Below are positions 1 through 8,230 of a DNA stretch of 64,000 nucleotides, in pieces (the stretch's first letter is position 1; each line of letters starts with the position of its first letter). A model generated the notes under the pieces. It had not been told where the DNA came from. It saw only the letters and a program-made list of their open reading frames with translations, and did no database searches. Position numbers and translations under genes: made by a program. Source of the DNA: Sporolactobacillus sp. THM7-7 (lineage in GTDB: Bacteria > Bacillota > Bacilli > Bacillales > Sporolactobacillaceae); NCBI RefSeq assembly GCF_004153225.1, contig NZ_SEMB01000005.1, positions 52,073-116,072 of the forward strand. Reading direction: 5' to 3'.

Positions 1-1
1 C

Positions 2-1147
2 ACCGATATTGTGACGCTTCAAAACGAGTCTGAGGAACTGGACCGAACGATAGCCCGTCTGGGAAGCATTCTTTCTTCGGAAAAGAGACTGATCGGCGTT
101 ATTAAAAAAGAAATGAATGAGGTGAAGAAAAAATACGCCAATCCGAGAAGGACGACAATTGAGGAAAAAATAGAAGAAATCAAAATCGATCTTGAGGTAA
201 TGGTGGCCTCGGAGGACGTGATTGTTTCTCTGACCAAACAGGGCTATATGAAACGGTCCAGCCTGCGTTCCTATTCAGCCAGCAATACGGGCAGTGTGAC
301 GAAGAAAGATACGGATCGCGCTTTTTTTCAGAAAGAAATGAATACAACCGACACATTGCTTGTGATGACTGATAAAGGACGTTATCTGTACCTGCCGGTT
401 CACCAGATTCCCGATAAACGCTGGAAAGAACTGGGCCAGCATGTCGCGAGTCTCGTTTCCATCGATCCGGATGAGCAATTGATCGCGGCTATCCCGGTGA
501 CAACATTTGATACCCCGAACCGTTACATCACGTTTATCACGAAAAAAGGAATGATCAAGCGAACAGCGTTATCGGAATACAAAGCACAGCGTTATTCAAG
601 ACCGCTCGTTGCTCTGAGATTGAAAAAAGGGGACGTGTGTATCCGCGCCTGTCTCACAGACGGCAGTACGGATATTTTTGTCGCCACCCGGCTTGGCTAC
701 GGATTGCGCTTTAAGGAAGAGGAAGCCGCCGTCGTCGGATTGAGGGCGACAGGTGTTAAAGCCATCCAGCTCAAAAAGGGGGACGAGGCTGCCGGCGCCG
801 TCTCGTTCATGGAAGATTCATCTCACGACCTGTTTCTGGCAACGCAGCGCGGATCGGTAAAAAAAATGGCACTGACTCGTTTGGATGTGAGCACCCGCGC
901 GCGGCGCGGACAGATGGTGCTGAGAGAACTAAAAACCGCGCCGCATCGGATTGTCGGTGTCGAGCTGGTTGACCGCGAGGATACGATTGAACTGCTGACG
1001 GATAAAGGAAAAACTTTTTCTGTCGATGCCTCCTCTATACGCGTATCGGACCGTTACAGCAATGGATCGTTCGTTATCGATCAGGATGAGGACGGGACCG
1101 TTACATCGGTATGGAAAAAGCTGCGTGAAGATCGGTCAAGTAACTAG
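2..1147 (+). CDS. parC: DNA topoisomerase IV subunit A, C-terminal part
   Basis: Partial gene: the reading frame is open from base 2, so the start and the catalytic tyrosine region lie before the window. ParC with ParE decatenates daughter chromosomes after replication. The visible 382 residues are the end of the breakage-reunion core (helical stretch with EEKIEEIKIDLEVMV) and the C-terminal beta-pinwheel, with repeated blades such as VIVSLTKQGYMKRS, LLVMTDKGRYLYLPVHQIPD and DLFLATQRGSVKKM. The YLPVHQIPD segment and the lack of a clear GyrA-box (QRRGGKG) favour ParC over GyrA; this choice is inference from family memory. A terminator-like hairpin follows. Its place beside rtp is notable because decatenation is needed at the terminus. 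Confidence 0.9.
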   Translation, partial: TDIVTLQNESEELDRTIARLGSILSSEKRLIGVIKKEMNEVKKKYANPRRTTIEEKIEEIKIDLEVMVASEDVIVSLTKQGYMKRSSLRSYSASNTGSVTKKDTDRAFFQKEMNTTDTLLVMTDKGRYLYLPVHQIPDKRWKELGQHVASLVSIDPDEQLIAAIPVTTFDTPNRYITFITKKGMIKRTALSEYKAQRYSRPLVALRLKKGDVCIRACLTDGSTDIFVATRLGYGLRFKEEEAAVVGLRATGVKAIQLKKGDEAAGAVSFMEDSSHDLFLATQRGSVKKMALTRLDVSTRARRGQMVLRELKTAPHRIVGVELVDREDTIELLTDKGKTFSVDASSIRVSDRYSNGSFVIDQDEDGTVTSVWKKLREDRSSN

Positions 1148-1249
1148 AGAATCGAAAAAAAGCACTTTGCGCTTAACGTCAGCATAAGCGTGAGAATAGC
1201 GTTTACGGAAGAAAAAGTATAAAATAATTTTAAAACACTGAGAATCAGC

Positions 1250-1285
1250 GACAGAGGGAAGGATTTCCCTTCTGTCTGCTTTTTC
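1250..1285 (+). terminator. Intrinsic terminator after parC
   Basis: GACAGAGGGAA pairs with TTCCCTTCTGTC across a short loop and is followed by GCTTTTTCG. It lies only about 12 bases before the Shine-Dalgarno of the reductase gene, so the next gene either has a promoter inside the 1148-1250 spacer or relies on read-through. Confidence 0.7.
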
Positions 1286-1311
1286 GATAAAAAACTTGGA
1301 GGGGTTTTGTT

Positions 1312-2322
1312 TTGTCTGACAGTCAGGAATTATATGATGTGACGATTATCGGCGGCGGTCCGGCCGGACTTTTTACCGCTTTCTACGCGGGCATGAGGCA
1401 AATGAAGGTAAAGATTATCGAAAGTCTGCCTCAGCTCGGCGGCCAGCTCGGGACACTTTATCCTGAGAAAGATATTTTTGATGTTGCTGGGTTTCCAAAG
1501 ATTAAGGCGAAGGATTTGGTTAAAAATCTGGAAAAACAAGCGATGCAGTTTAACCCGGCCGTTGTCTTGGACGAAAGCATCCAGACATTAGAAAGAATGG
1601 AAGACGGAACTCTTGTTCTTGTCAGCGCGTCGGGTCAGAAACATTTGACGAAGACGGTGATTATCACCGCCGGAATCGGTGCCTTCTCGCCGAGACCGCT
1701 GAAAGTAGAGGGTGCTGAGCGTTATAAAGACAAAAATCTGCATTATTATGTGAACGATATCCAGCAATTTAAAAACCGACGCGTCGTCATTTTAGGCGGT
1801 GGGGATTCCGCCGTGGACTGGGCCAATACACTCGAACCGATTGCTAAGGAAGTCTCGATTGTCCATCGCCGTAATCAGTTTCGCGCCCATGAATCGAGCG
1901 TTCAGCAATTGAAGCGTTCATCGGTGAAAATACTGACGCCGTTTACCGCGAAAGCCATCGTCGGCGGCGAAGAAGCGATTGAAGAGCTTGTGATCGAGGA
2001 AGTGAGAGGAGACCGGGAAGAGACCCTGCCACTTGATGATTTAATCGTCAATTATGGATTTGTTTCGGCCCTCGGTCCGATTAAAAATTGGGATTTTCAT
2101 TTGGATAAGAACTCGATTGTCGTCAATACGAAAATGGAAACGGGAATCCCAGGCGTTTATGCGGCCGGCGACATCACGTCTTATCCAGGCAAAGTCAAGC
2201 TGATTGCGACAGGATTCGGAGAAGCGCCGACAGCGGTGAATAATGCCAAGCATTATATCGATCCAACCTCTCGTACACAGCCGGTACATAGCTCGAGCGC
2301 AGCCGATCTTTTTTCAAAATAA
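1312..2322 (+). CDS. Ferredoxin--NADP reductase, thioredoxin-reductase-like (YumC type)
   Basis: A 336-residue flavoprotein predicted to move electrons between NADPH and ferredoxin or flavodoxin in the cytoplasm. The FAD site is the N-terminal [14 protein letters not shown] (residues about 14-27), and the pyridine nucleotide site is [13 protein letters not shown] near residue 162. The C-terminal FAD motif is GVYAAGDIT. There is no CxxC redox pair between the two nucleotide domains, which separates it from true thioredoxin reductase and fits the YumC/FNR group. The start is TTG at 1312, chosen because GGAGGGG lies at a good distance upstream. It has its own terminator. Confidence 0.92.
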   Translation: MSDSQELYDVTIIGGGPAGLFTAFYAGMRQMKVKIIESLPQLGGQLGTLYPEKDIFDVAGFPKIKAKDLVKNLEKQAMQFNPAVVLDESIQTLERMEDGTLVLVSASGQKHLTKTVIITAGIGAFSPRPLKVEGAERYKDKNLHYYVNDIQQFKNRRVVILGGGDSAVDWANTLEPIAKEVSIVHRRNQFRAHESSVQQLKRSSVKILTPFTAKAIVGGEEAIEELVIEEVRGDREETLPLDDLIVNYGFVSALGPIKNWDFHLDKNSIVVNTKMETGIPGVYAAGDITSYPGKVKLIATGFGEAPTAVNNAKHYIDPTSRTQPVHSSSAADLFSK

Positions 2323-2342
2323 ATATGACATCAGATTGTATT

Positions 2343-2381
2343 TACCGGATGCTTCAACAATCAGCGTCCGGTATTGTTTTT
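2343..2381 (+). terminator. Intrinsic terminator after the reductase gene
   Basis: TACCGGATGC and GCGTCCGGTA form an almost perfect stem (2343-2373), followed by TTGTTTTT. The T-run merges with the left end of the Ter-like element. Confidence 0.8.
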
Positions 2382-2405
2382 AGAGAACTATGTTCTAAAT
2401 AAACA
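2375..2405 (+). promoter_or_regulatory. Ter-like site for replication terminator protein (site 1)
   Basis: The right part reads ACTATGTTCTAAATAAACA. From memory, the B. subtilis Ter consensus contains CTATGTACYAAAT followed by an A/T-rich TTCA-like tail, so the match is close. The site lies just upstream of rtp, where RTP-binding repeats also lie in B. subtilis. A near copy (27 of 31 bases) exists in inverted orientation at 15536-15566. A possible rtp promoter overlaps it (TTGTTT near 2374, TAAATA near 2396), which would give autoregulation. Polarity by analogy: the conserved right half (B side) faces right, so forks moving leftward should be stopped here. Confidence 0.7.
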
Positions 2406-2448
2406 ATAAATCAATTAAATAAACTACACTCAGGGAGATGAAAAAGAG

Positions 2449-2808
2449 ATGAATCACTTCTTAACAAAACAACGAGCCATCCTGAAAGTTTGTCTTATCA
2501 GTCTGATTGAAAGGAAAAAGATGTACGGCCTGCAATATTTAAAGGAACTGAAAGAAACATTCAAACCTTACGGCTATGTACCGAAACATTCGGAAATCTA
2601 TAAGGCGCTTCACGAACTGACGGCCGAAGGGATCATCTATCGAATAAAAAAACGACGCTGCCCGGATAGAGAGGGCTTTCAGGAAATCATTATTTATCAA
2701 TTTACTGAAGATGGCCTGGAAAAGGGGAGAGTCTATAAACAGATGGTAAGAAGCGATCTGGAACGCAGCTTGGGGATTATTCGAAAAGTACTGAAGGACA
2801 ATTATTAG
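2449..2808 (+). CDS. rtp: Replication termination protein (RTP)
   Basis: A 119-residue protein that matches the known RTP of B. subtilis (122 residues) along its length: KQRAILKVCLISLIERKKMYGL corresponds to the first helices, and YVPKHSEIYKALHELTAEGI to the winged-helix recognition region. YQFTEDGLEKGRVYKQMV leads into the C-terminal dimerisation helix, ending in LKDNY. RTP dimers bind Ter sites and block the replicative helicase from one side. It starts at ATG behind GGGAGATGAAAAAGAG. A Ter-like element directly upstream and a second, inverted one 13 kb away support the function. The gene is monocistronic, ending at a very strong hairpin. Confidence 0.88.
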   Translation: MNHFLTKQRAILKVCLISLIERKKMYGLQYLKELKETFKPYGYVPKHSEIYKALHELTAEGIIYRIKKRRCPDREGFQEIIIYQFTEDGLEKGRVYKQMVRSDLERSLGIIRKVLKDNY

Positions 2809-2877
2809 AGAATGTCGAAAAATCAAAGAAAATAACTGTCGGATTTCTGCTTTGGACTGTCTTAAATGGTACAAATA

Positions 2878-2930
2878 AAACCGGGCAAACAATCCAATCG
2901 CCGCTTGATTGTTTGCCCGGTTTGTTTACG
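2878..2930 (+). terminator. Strong terminator after rtp, likely bidirectional
   Basis: A perfect 17-bp stem, AAACCGGGCAAACAATC with GATTGTTTGCCCGGTTT, has A-rich sequence before it and T-rich sequence after it. It can serve rtp and the convergent SHOCT gene. Confidence 0.85.
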
Positions 2931-2957
2931 ACAGGATTCGATACAATCTGTTATCGA

Positions 2958-3224
2958 TTATTCCCTGTTTGAATCGTCCAGTATCTTCTTCATCGTTTGA
3001 TATTCTTCCTCAGAAATTTCTCCTCTCGCAAAACGCTCTCTTAATATTTGTAAACTTTTATCTGCGGATTCTGCTTTTGGCTTAGTTAATGGACGTCTCA
3101 TCCATTTAATTAAGACGACGACTAACCAGATTGCCGCCACAAGAACAGCAATTTTTATCAGTAAGAAAAAAAGAAAAACCAATAATCCCATATATCCCAT
3201 CATACCGTACTCAAAACCCGTCAT
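2958..3224 (-). CDS. Small membrane protein with C-terminal SHOCT domain
   Basis: About 88 residues. One long hydrophobic segment (residues about 8-40) is followed by a basic stretch (KWMRRPLTKPK) and a C-terminal SHOCT module, LQILRERFARGEISEEEYQTMKKIL, the short helical motif found at the ends of many otherwise unrelated bacterial proteins. The function is unknown; SHOCT is thought to mediate oligomerisation or contacts. The ATG at 3224 is preferred over the TTG two codons earlier because GGGGG sits at proper spacing from it. The gene converges on rtp. Confidence 0.75.
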   Translation of the reverse strand: MTGFEYGMMGYMGLLVFLFFLLIKIAVLVAAIWLVVVLIKWMRRPLTKPKAESADKSLQILRERFARGEISEEEYQTMKKILDDSNRE

Positions 3225-3416
3225 TCTCAACCCCCATCACTTGGAGTATTCGACATATAGAAGTCATATTCCTTGTCAAGAAGAACTCGTTCGACAAGAT
3301 CGTCCCTGTCATTATACCATGACAAACTGACAAACGATCATATTTGACACAGATCGCCAATCTCATGTATCCATTCTATTAGAAAACCACAGATGGGCCG
3401 CCTGTATATCAGTAGA

Positions 3417-3500
3417 ATATACGTAGTATATGACGAAAAATATATGCGCTATGTACGTATATTTCTCTTTTATAATCTATGTATATCCTGTATATTTATA
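3417..3500 (+). promoter_or_regulatory. Promoter region with palindromes upstream of the EXLDI gene
   Basis: Contains a perfect inverted repeat, ATATAC-GTA-GTATAT (3417-3431), then further TACGTA- and GTATA-rich half-sites (around 3449-3462 and 3478-3495) and a good -10 hexamer, TATAAT (3471-3476). The crowding of similar half-sites around the -10 suggests operators for a dimeric repressor, possibly the ribbon-helix-helix-like product of the gene itself. This is inference. Confidence 0.45.
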
Positions 3501-3553
3501 TGTATAAACTACTTAGTGTCAATCACTCGATTCGATTAAGGGGAGATGACAAA

Positions 3554-4084
3554 ATGCCGAACAAAACCATCTATGTTCCGGATGCGGATTTATCGGTTTT
3601 CGACCAGGCACAGGGTGTCTCGGGGAAAAACTTGTCGGCGACAATCGTGCAGGCCTTGCGTTTCTTCATTAAAATCGGCGAAGGAAAGGGGTTTGAACAA
3701 ATAGAGGTAACCGAAGGAAAAAATGGAGTATATAAGAAAAAACGGTTTATCGGCAGGGAGCTCGCATCGGCCAGAGTATACGATGACGATGTTTCGCTCT
3801 CAACAACTTATGTTATTTACGAAACGGCGCACGGACGTTATGCGGTCTGGATTACAGAAGAAAAAGTCATCCCTCTGGAGCGGTCTATCGAACGTGAACT
3901 GGAAAAACGAATCATCGAGCGGATCGCCGGGAAAAAGAAAAACGAACTGACAAAAGAAGAAGACTTCTCTGTTTCCCGCCGCCTGGAAGTGTATGACATG
4001 ATCGATCAGTTAAAGGAACGGGTTCCAGGCGACCTTTTACGGACGTTGCAGGAGATAAGAGATGGAGATTTTCTTGATATTTGA
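3554..4084 (+). CDS. EXLDI family protein
   Basis: A 176-residue protein ending in GDFLDI, which fits the C-terminal E-x-L-D-I signature that names the EXLDI family. The family's function is not established. The N-terminus, KTIYVPDADLSVFDQAQGVSGKNLSATIVQALRFFI, looks like a ribbon-helix-helix DNA-binding unit: a short strand, then two helices with a hydrophobic pattern. The middle part (RFIGRELASARVYDDDVSLSTTYVIYETAHGRYAVWI) is probably a beta-rich sensor-like domain. The ATG at 3554 is chosen because AGGGGAGATG precedes it; a longer frame from 3479 has no ribosome site and runs through the promoter. The palindromes upstream fit autoregulation. Confidence 0.75.
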   Translation: MPNKTIYVPDADLSVFDQAQGVSGKNLSATIVQALRFFIKIGEGKGFEQIEVTEGKNGVYKKKRFIGRELASARVYDDDVSLSTTYVIYETAHGRYAVWITEEKVIPLERSIERELEKRIIERIAGKKKNELTKEEDFSVSRRLEVYDMIDQLKERVPGDLLRTLQEIRDGDFLDI

Positions 4085-4099
4085 ATTAAAAAACGTAAG

Positions 4100-4150
4100 C
4101 GGGCACTGGAAATGAAAGAATACAATTCTTTCCTGTCCGTACTATTTTTT
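4100..4150 (+). terminator. Possible terminator after the EXLDI gene
   Basis: GAAAGAA (4114-4120) pairs with TTCTTTC (4126-4132), extended imperfectly outward, before a TATTTTTT run. Confidence 0.4.
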
Positions 4151-4339
4151 GGCCTTTATATAAGTATAGGACTATATATCGGTGCAATGTTTCGAACATA
4201 AATATTAAACAAACGTTTGATTAATTACTGAAAGGATTAATTTTCCTGCAGTGAAACGGAAATGTAATCATCTTTTGTCGTTATTTGTCACATTGTCCTG
4301 CTATTCTTGAATTAAAACAGTAGAAGGAGAAAGCAGGCA

Positions 4340-5512
4340 TTGAATCGCAACTATATACGTTCAACATTGGCCGTGGGGCTCAGTCTCCTTCTTACGGCTG
4401 GCTATACTGAAAGCACGGCACATGCAGCAATGCTTTCGGATCAGCGGGAGAAACCGAGTGAAGTCAAGAAAGAGGAGAGGAAAAACTTCCTAATCTTATC
4501 CGAACGGCTGCTGTCGAATAAACAGCAGCAAGATCACATAGCCAAAAGAATCAAAGACACCGAAAAGCAAATAGAAACGATTAAAGAACAAATGAATGAA
4601 AAGCAGGCGGATATCGATCAAAGAGAAGCAAGAACGGCTGATCTGAAGAATCAGATTGACAAGCTTTCTAAGCGTATCAAAGAAAGAAACGGATTGTTCA
4701 AAAAACGTATCCGGTCGATGTACATAAACAACGGGGCGATTAGTTATCTTAACGTCCTTTTCGGAGCGGAAAGTTTCGGAAACTTTATCGATCGGCTGCT
4801 TTCTTTAAAAGTCATTGCTGAAAAGGATAGAGAGATTCTTGCCGTTCAGAAGCAAGACAGAGAAAAAAAGGGACGAAAACAGGCCATTCTTCAGAACGAA
4901 TTAAGAAACTTAGGCCATGATTTTTCCGCGCTGAAAACATTACATACCCGGCATCTTAAACAAGAAGAAAAGAGAAAAAACGAGCTGAGTCAGCTTAAAG
5001 AACGGACAGCAAAAATAAAAGAAGAGACGATGGACGAAAGGGAAGAAACGGATGTGGAAAGGGATCAAACCCGGATGCACGGAAGCCATGCTTTTGGCAA
5101 AGTAGAAGACGCACATCTCATTCGTCCGGCTGAAGGCTATCTCTCATCGGGCTTCGGACCTCGATCGTTTGACGGGGACTTCCACCCGGGGATCGATATC
5201 GCAAACAGTACGGGAACACCGGTGAAAGCGGCGGCGGAGGGCGTTATTTTTCGGGCCTACCCATCATCGAGTTACGGAAAAACGGTAATGATCTCGCACC
5301 GTTTTCAAGGAAAATTATATACGACCGTTTATGCCCATCTTTCTTCTTATCAAGTATCCGAAGGACAGAACGTGTTTCAAGGGCAGGTCATCGGTAAAAT
5401 GGGGAGTACGGGAGAGTCTTATGGTTCACATTTGCATTTCGAGCTCTATCAAGGTACGTGGACGCCGGCTCCGCATAAAGGAGCCGTTAATCCTGTCCGC
5501 TACTTCCAATAA
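4340..5512 (+). CDS. Secreted M23 (LytM-type) peptidase with coiled coil, EnvC-like
   Basis: A 390-residue exported murein peptidase or amidase activator. It has a signal peptide (residues 1-30, ending near AHAA), a long charged coiled coil (about 45-235) and a C-terminal M23 domain (about 265-390). The zinc ligands are visible as HPGIDIA, YAHLS and HLHFE, so the enzyme should be active rather than a degenerate EnvC-type activator. Such proteins cut peptidoglycan cross-bridges at division or sporulation. The TTG at 4340 is chosen for AGAAGGAGA upstream. The gene stands alone; a short palindrome, CAAACGTTTG, lies in its promoter region (4210-4219). Confidence 0.88.
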   Translation: MNRNYIRSTLAVGLSLLLTAGYTESTAHAAMLSDQREKPSEVKKEERKNFLILSERLLSNKQQQDHIAKRIKDTEKQIETIKEQMNEKQADIDQREARTADLKNQIDKLSKRIKERNGLFKKRIRSMYINNGAISYLNVLFGAESFGNFIDRLLSLKVIAEKDREILAVQKQDREKKGRKQAILQNELRNLGHDFSALKTLHTRHLKQEEKRKNELSQLKERTAKIKEETMDEREETDVERDQTRMHGSHAFGKVEDAHLIRPAEGYLSSGFGPRSFDGDFHPGIDIANSTGTPVKAAAEGVIFRAYPSSSYGKTVMISHRFQGKLYTTVYAHLSSYQVSEGQNVFQGQVIGKMGSTGESYGSHLHFELYQGTWTPAPHKGAVNPVRYFQ

Positions 5513-5924
5513 GGAAGGCTCCGTCTGCTGTTTATTTGGCTCATTTTTAGAGGCACGACGTTTACGCTTCCTGCAGACTCTGGACCTTAGCGAAGTACCC
5601 GAACAAGGAACCTTGCGCGGATCGTCCAAGGAAAGCGAGCAAATGTCGGGCTGATCAGCAATATTCAATAACAGAGCCTTTAATAGAGCAAAAAACGTTT
5701 CTATACTAAAAAAAAAAAAAAAGGGATGCTTCCGTGTGTTGCGTATCCCTTTTTTACTTTCTATCTAGACTGCTTTACTATTATTTTTACCATTAAATAA
5801 TTATGTAAACAAAAACCCTTTAAAAAATGGTTGTTCCATCTTGCTCTATTTTGTATGATAGGAATATTGAAGAAAGAGGAGAAGCAAAGAGTTCTCATCT
5901 GGAATTTTTTGGAGGGAAAATAAA
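5513..5924. other. Intergenic region between the M23 gene and xpt
   Basis: No convincing gene. It holds a terminator near 5713-5756 and the xpt promoter region. No purine riboswitch consensus is visible, although xpt genes in Bacillus often have one. Confidence 0.6.
5713..5756 (+). terminator. Intrinsic terminator with A- and T-tracts
   Basis: An A-tract and GGGAT pair with ATCCC and a T-tract; the symmetry allows termination in both directions. Confidence 0.65.
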
Positions 5925-6527
5925 GTGGAGGAGCTCAAAGCGCGTATTATAAAAGAGGGGAAAGTGATCGGTTCCAATGTGTTGAAAGTCGATCATTTCT
6001 TAAACCATCAAATTGATCCTCACTTGATGCAGGAGATTGGAAAAACATTTGCGAAAGCTTTTAAAAAGAAGGGCATCACCAAAATTGTAACGGTTGAATC
6101 ATCAGGCATCGCACCGGCCGTTATGACGGGGCTTTTTTTAAATGTGCCTGTTATTTTTGCGAGAAAGAAGCGGTCGCTGACTTTAAGTCGGGGCGGATTA
6201 GAAACTGAAATCTACTCGTATACAAAACGTGAGAAAATTCACGTTTTCCTTGCAGACGGCATGCTGAAAAGAGACGATCGCGTCCTGGTCATTGATGATT
6301 TTCTCGCAAACGGCGAGGCGGCGCTCGGTCTGACACGGTTGATTGAACAGGCAGGCGCGCAGCTCTCAGGAATCGGCATCGTTATAGAAAAATCATTTCA
6401 GGAAGGGCGAAAAAAGTTGGAAGCCTTAGGCTGTCCCATCTTTTCGCTGGCCCGTATCGCGTCACTCCAAAACGGGAAAGTGTCTTTTCTTGAAGATGTT
6501 CAAAAACAAACCCAAATAAACCTGTGA
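5925..6527 (+). CDS. xpt: Xanthine phosphoribosyltransferase
   Basis: A 200-residue cytoplasmic purine-salvage enzyme converting xanthine and PRPP to XMP. The PRPP loop is [14 protein letters not shown] (residues about 123-136). The xanthine-side features [10 protein letters not shown] and [10 protein letters not shown] agree with Xpt over APRT. The start is GTG at 5925 behind TGGAGGG. There is no adjacent pbuX-type permease, unlike B. subtilis. A 10-base repeat, TTATGTAAAC followed by A-rich sequence, flanks the gene (5801-5810 and 6580-6589). Confidence 0.92.
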   Translation: MEELKARIIKEGKVIGSNVLKVDHFLNHQIDPHLMQEIGKTFAKAFKKKGITKIVTVESSGIAPAVMTGLFLNVPVIFARKKRSLTLSRGGLETEIYSYTKREKIHVFLADGMLKRDDRVLVIDDFLANGEAALGLTRLIEQAGAQLSGIGIVIEKSFQEGRKKLEALGCPIFSLARIASLQNGKVSFLEDVQKQTQINL

Positions 6528-6649
6528 ATCAAGACTTTAAACAAAGCGTAAAAACGGCTATTTGATTACCCGAAAATTATTATGTAAACTAAAAATCAAA
6601 AAAAGAAAGCGAGTGGGTAGCATTACCTTTTTTATATTTTGATCGGTGA

Positions 6650-7756
6650 TTATCTTTCCGTATCGGCCTGTTCGGCATCATGAAAGTGATCATCCATTTG
6701 GTCGACGGCTTTTTTCAATTCGTCATTTTGCAAGTGGGTGTAGATCATCGTTGTTTGAATCGAGGAATGTCCGAGCTGCCGGCGCAGTTTCGGAATATCG
6801 TTATTTTCGGCCTGATAACGCGTTGCGAAGGAATGACGCAATTTATGAACCGTTAAAGCCGGCTTTCCGAAAGCCGCGGCGTATTTTTTGACCATATTTT
6901 CAATCGCCCGCGGGCTGAGCCGGCGCGTCGTTCCTTTTGGACCCATTGGTGCCGAGACGAATAGCGCTTTATTCGAAGGCGGTAAACGGTATTTTTCAGT
7001 ACGTACGTCCAGGTAGTCTTTAAGATCAAGCCCGGCCTGCTCGCTGAAAAAGACGTACTGTTCTTTGTTTCCCTTGCGGATGACCCGAACCATACGCTTC
7101 TTGAAATCCACATCACCCACATCAAGGCCGACCACTTCGGAAAGGCGAAGCCCGGATCCGAGGATTAAAGAGACGATCGCCGTATCGCGTTCGGCATTTT
7201 GCTCATGAAAGTTCAGTAACTTTTTATTTTCTTTCACTGTTTGCCGGTAGTCGCGTGCGACGAACTGGCGAAATTGCTCATATTCATCATGCCAGAGAAT
7301 TTTACCGGACATTTTCTGGGCAACGGTTTCCTGATCTTCTTTAATCTTATTAAAGGAGATCTTCGCCATGACGTTTCGCAGCAAATACGGTTTCAGATCG
7401 GGCGTTTCCGCCACATTTTGCAAGTAGTTAAATAACGATTTGAGAGCGGAAAGCTTGCGGTTAATCGTAAACTTATCGTTGCGCAGTCTGAACTGCAGAT
7501 AGGAAAGAAAATTTTCAACAGACTGAGGGGTCAGAGATTCCAGGCAGCTAAGCGGAATATCCGGACGGTTGCCGCGAAAAAGACCTTCCGCAAGCAGCCA
7601 GTCAAAAAAAATCAAGTAATCATGGCAGTAATTGAGTAGCGATCGAGGCGACATGGTCCGCATTTTCTTATCGACGAATTCTCGGACATACCAAGGCAAT
7701 GCGGCTGTTTTTTCATCAATGCGATCATACAGGCGGCGCTGGCGTTCATCAGACAT
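6650..7756 (-). CDS. xerS: Tyrosine recombinase, XerS type (chromosome dimer resolution)
   Basis: A 368-residue site-specific recombinase. The core-binding domain begins LPWYVREFVDKK and continues with LLNYCHDYLIFFDWL; this N-terminal pattern is, from memory, that of streptococcal and lactococcal XerS rather than XerC/XerD. The catalytic set is visible: Arg in GLRLSEVVGLD, His-x-x-Arg in HKLRHSFATR, His in LGHSS and Tyr in YTHL. XerS acts alone at a dif site to resolve chromosome dimers. The ATG at 7756 is chosen for GGAGGG six bases upstream. It is not flanked by phage or element genes, sits midway between the two Ter-like sites, and has a dif-like motif upstream (near 7887). A phage-type integrase is the alternative but is less likely. 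Confidence 0.82.
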   Translation of the reverse strand: MSDERQRRLYDRIDEKTAALPWYVREFVDKKMRTMSPRSLLNYCHDYLIFFDWLLAEGLFRGNRPDIPLSCLESLTPQSVENFLSYLQFRLRNDKFTINRKLSALKSLFNYLQNVAETPDLKPYLLRNVMAKISFNKIKEDQETVAQKMSGKILWHDEYEQFRQFVARDYRQTVKENKKLLNFHEQNAERDTAIVSLILGSGLRLSEVVGLDVGDVDFKKRMVRVIRKGNKEQYVFFSEQAGLDLKDYLDVRTEKYRLPPSNKALFVSAPMGPKGTTRRLSPRAIENMVKKYAAAFGKPALTVHKLRHSFATRYQAENNDIPKLRRQLGHSSIQTTMIYTHLQNDELKKAVDQMDDHFHDAEQADTER

Positions 7757-8230
7757 GTGAAACCCTCCGAAAATCAATTTTTTAAAGGAACACAAATCCG
7801 GGTCAAATTTCAGTAGAAAGGACGTCTATAGTGTATCATCTACACATTACTTCGTCAAAATTATATTTTACGCAGTAATCTAAAAGTCCGAAAAACTGCC
7901 CCTCTGTTGTCTGCGAATCCTTGTTTTTTTAGTCATCATCATCTGTCATTCATTCAGAATTTCCGAATACATTCCTTAAACGATCCATCGCGTATCGACA
8001 GAACATAAGATCCACATGATTTCATATATTAATTATATTATGGGATCGGAACCGTCAGGAAAAGCTGTCCGGAGAAATCACGGATTCTGGATTCTGTTCA
8101 TCCGAATGGAAACATCTCTTTTATGTTTTCTTTTCTTTATTCTCCTATTTTATGATTTTATGACATAGTTACCAATTTATGTTACAATGCATCTGTCGCA
8201 TACGTTAATTTACACCAAGGAGGAACATTC
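7757..8230. other. Gene-free region upstream of xerS, with dif-like motif
   Basis: No supported gene. It should hold the xerS promoter (leftward) and the DUF975 promoter (rightward). At 7887-7897 it contains TCCGAAAAACT, which matches what I remember of the left arm of difSL, the XerS target normally found just upstream of xerS. The right arm is not recognised. Confidence 0.4.

Noticed and set aside
3449-3466. CTATGTACGTATATTTC as a third Ter site
   Set aside because: The start matches, but the following positions differ from both strong sites at several conserved bases; it is better explained as part of the EXLDI promoter palindromes.
5760-5924. Purine riboswitch upstream of xpt
   Set aside because: None of the conserved purine-aptamer blocks could be found.
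6650-7756. Phage or integrative-element integrase
   Set aside because: No other mobile-element genes, att-like repeats or tRNA gene nearby, and the N-terminus fits XerS.
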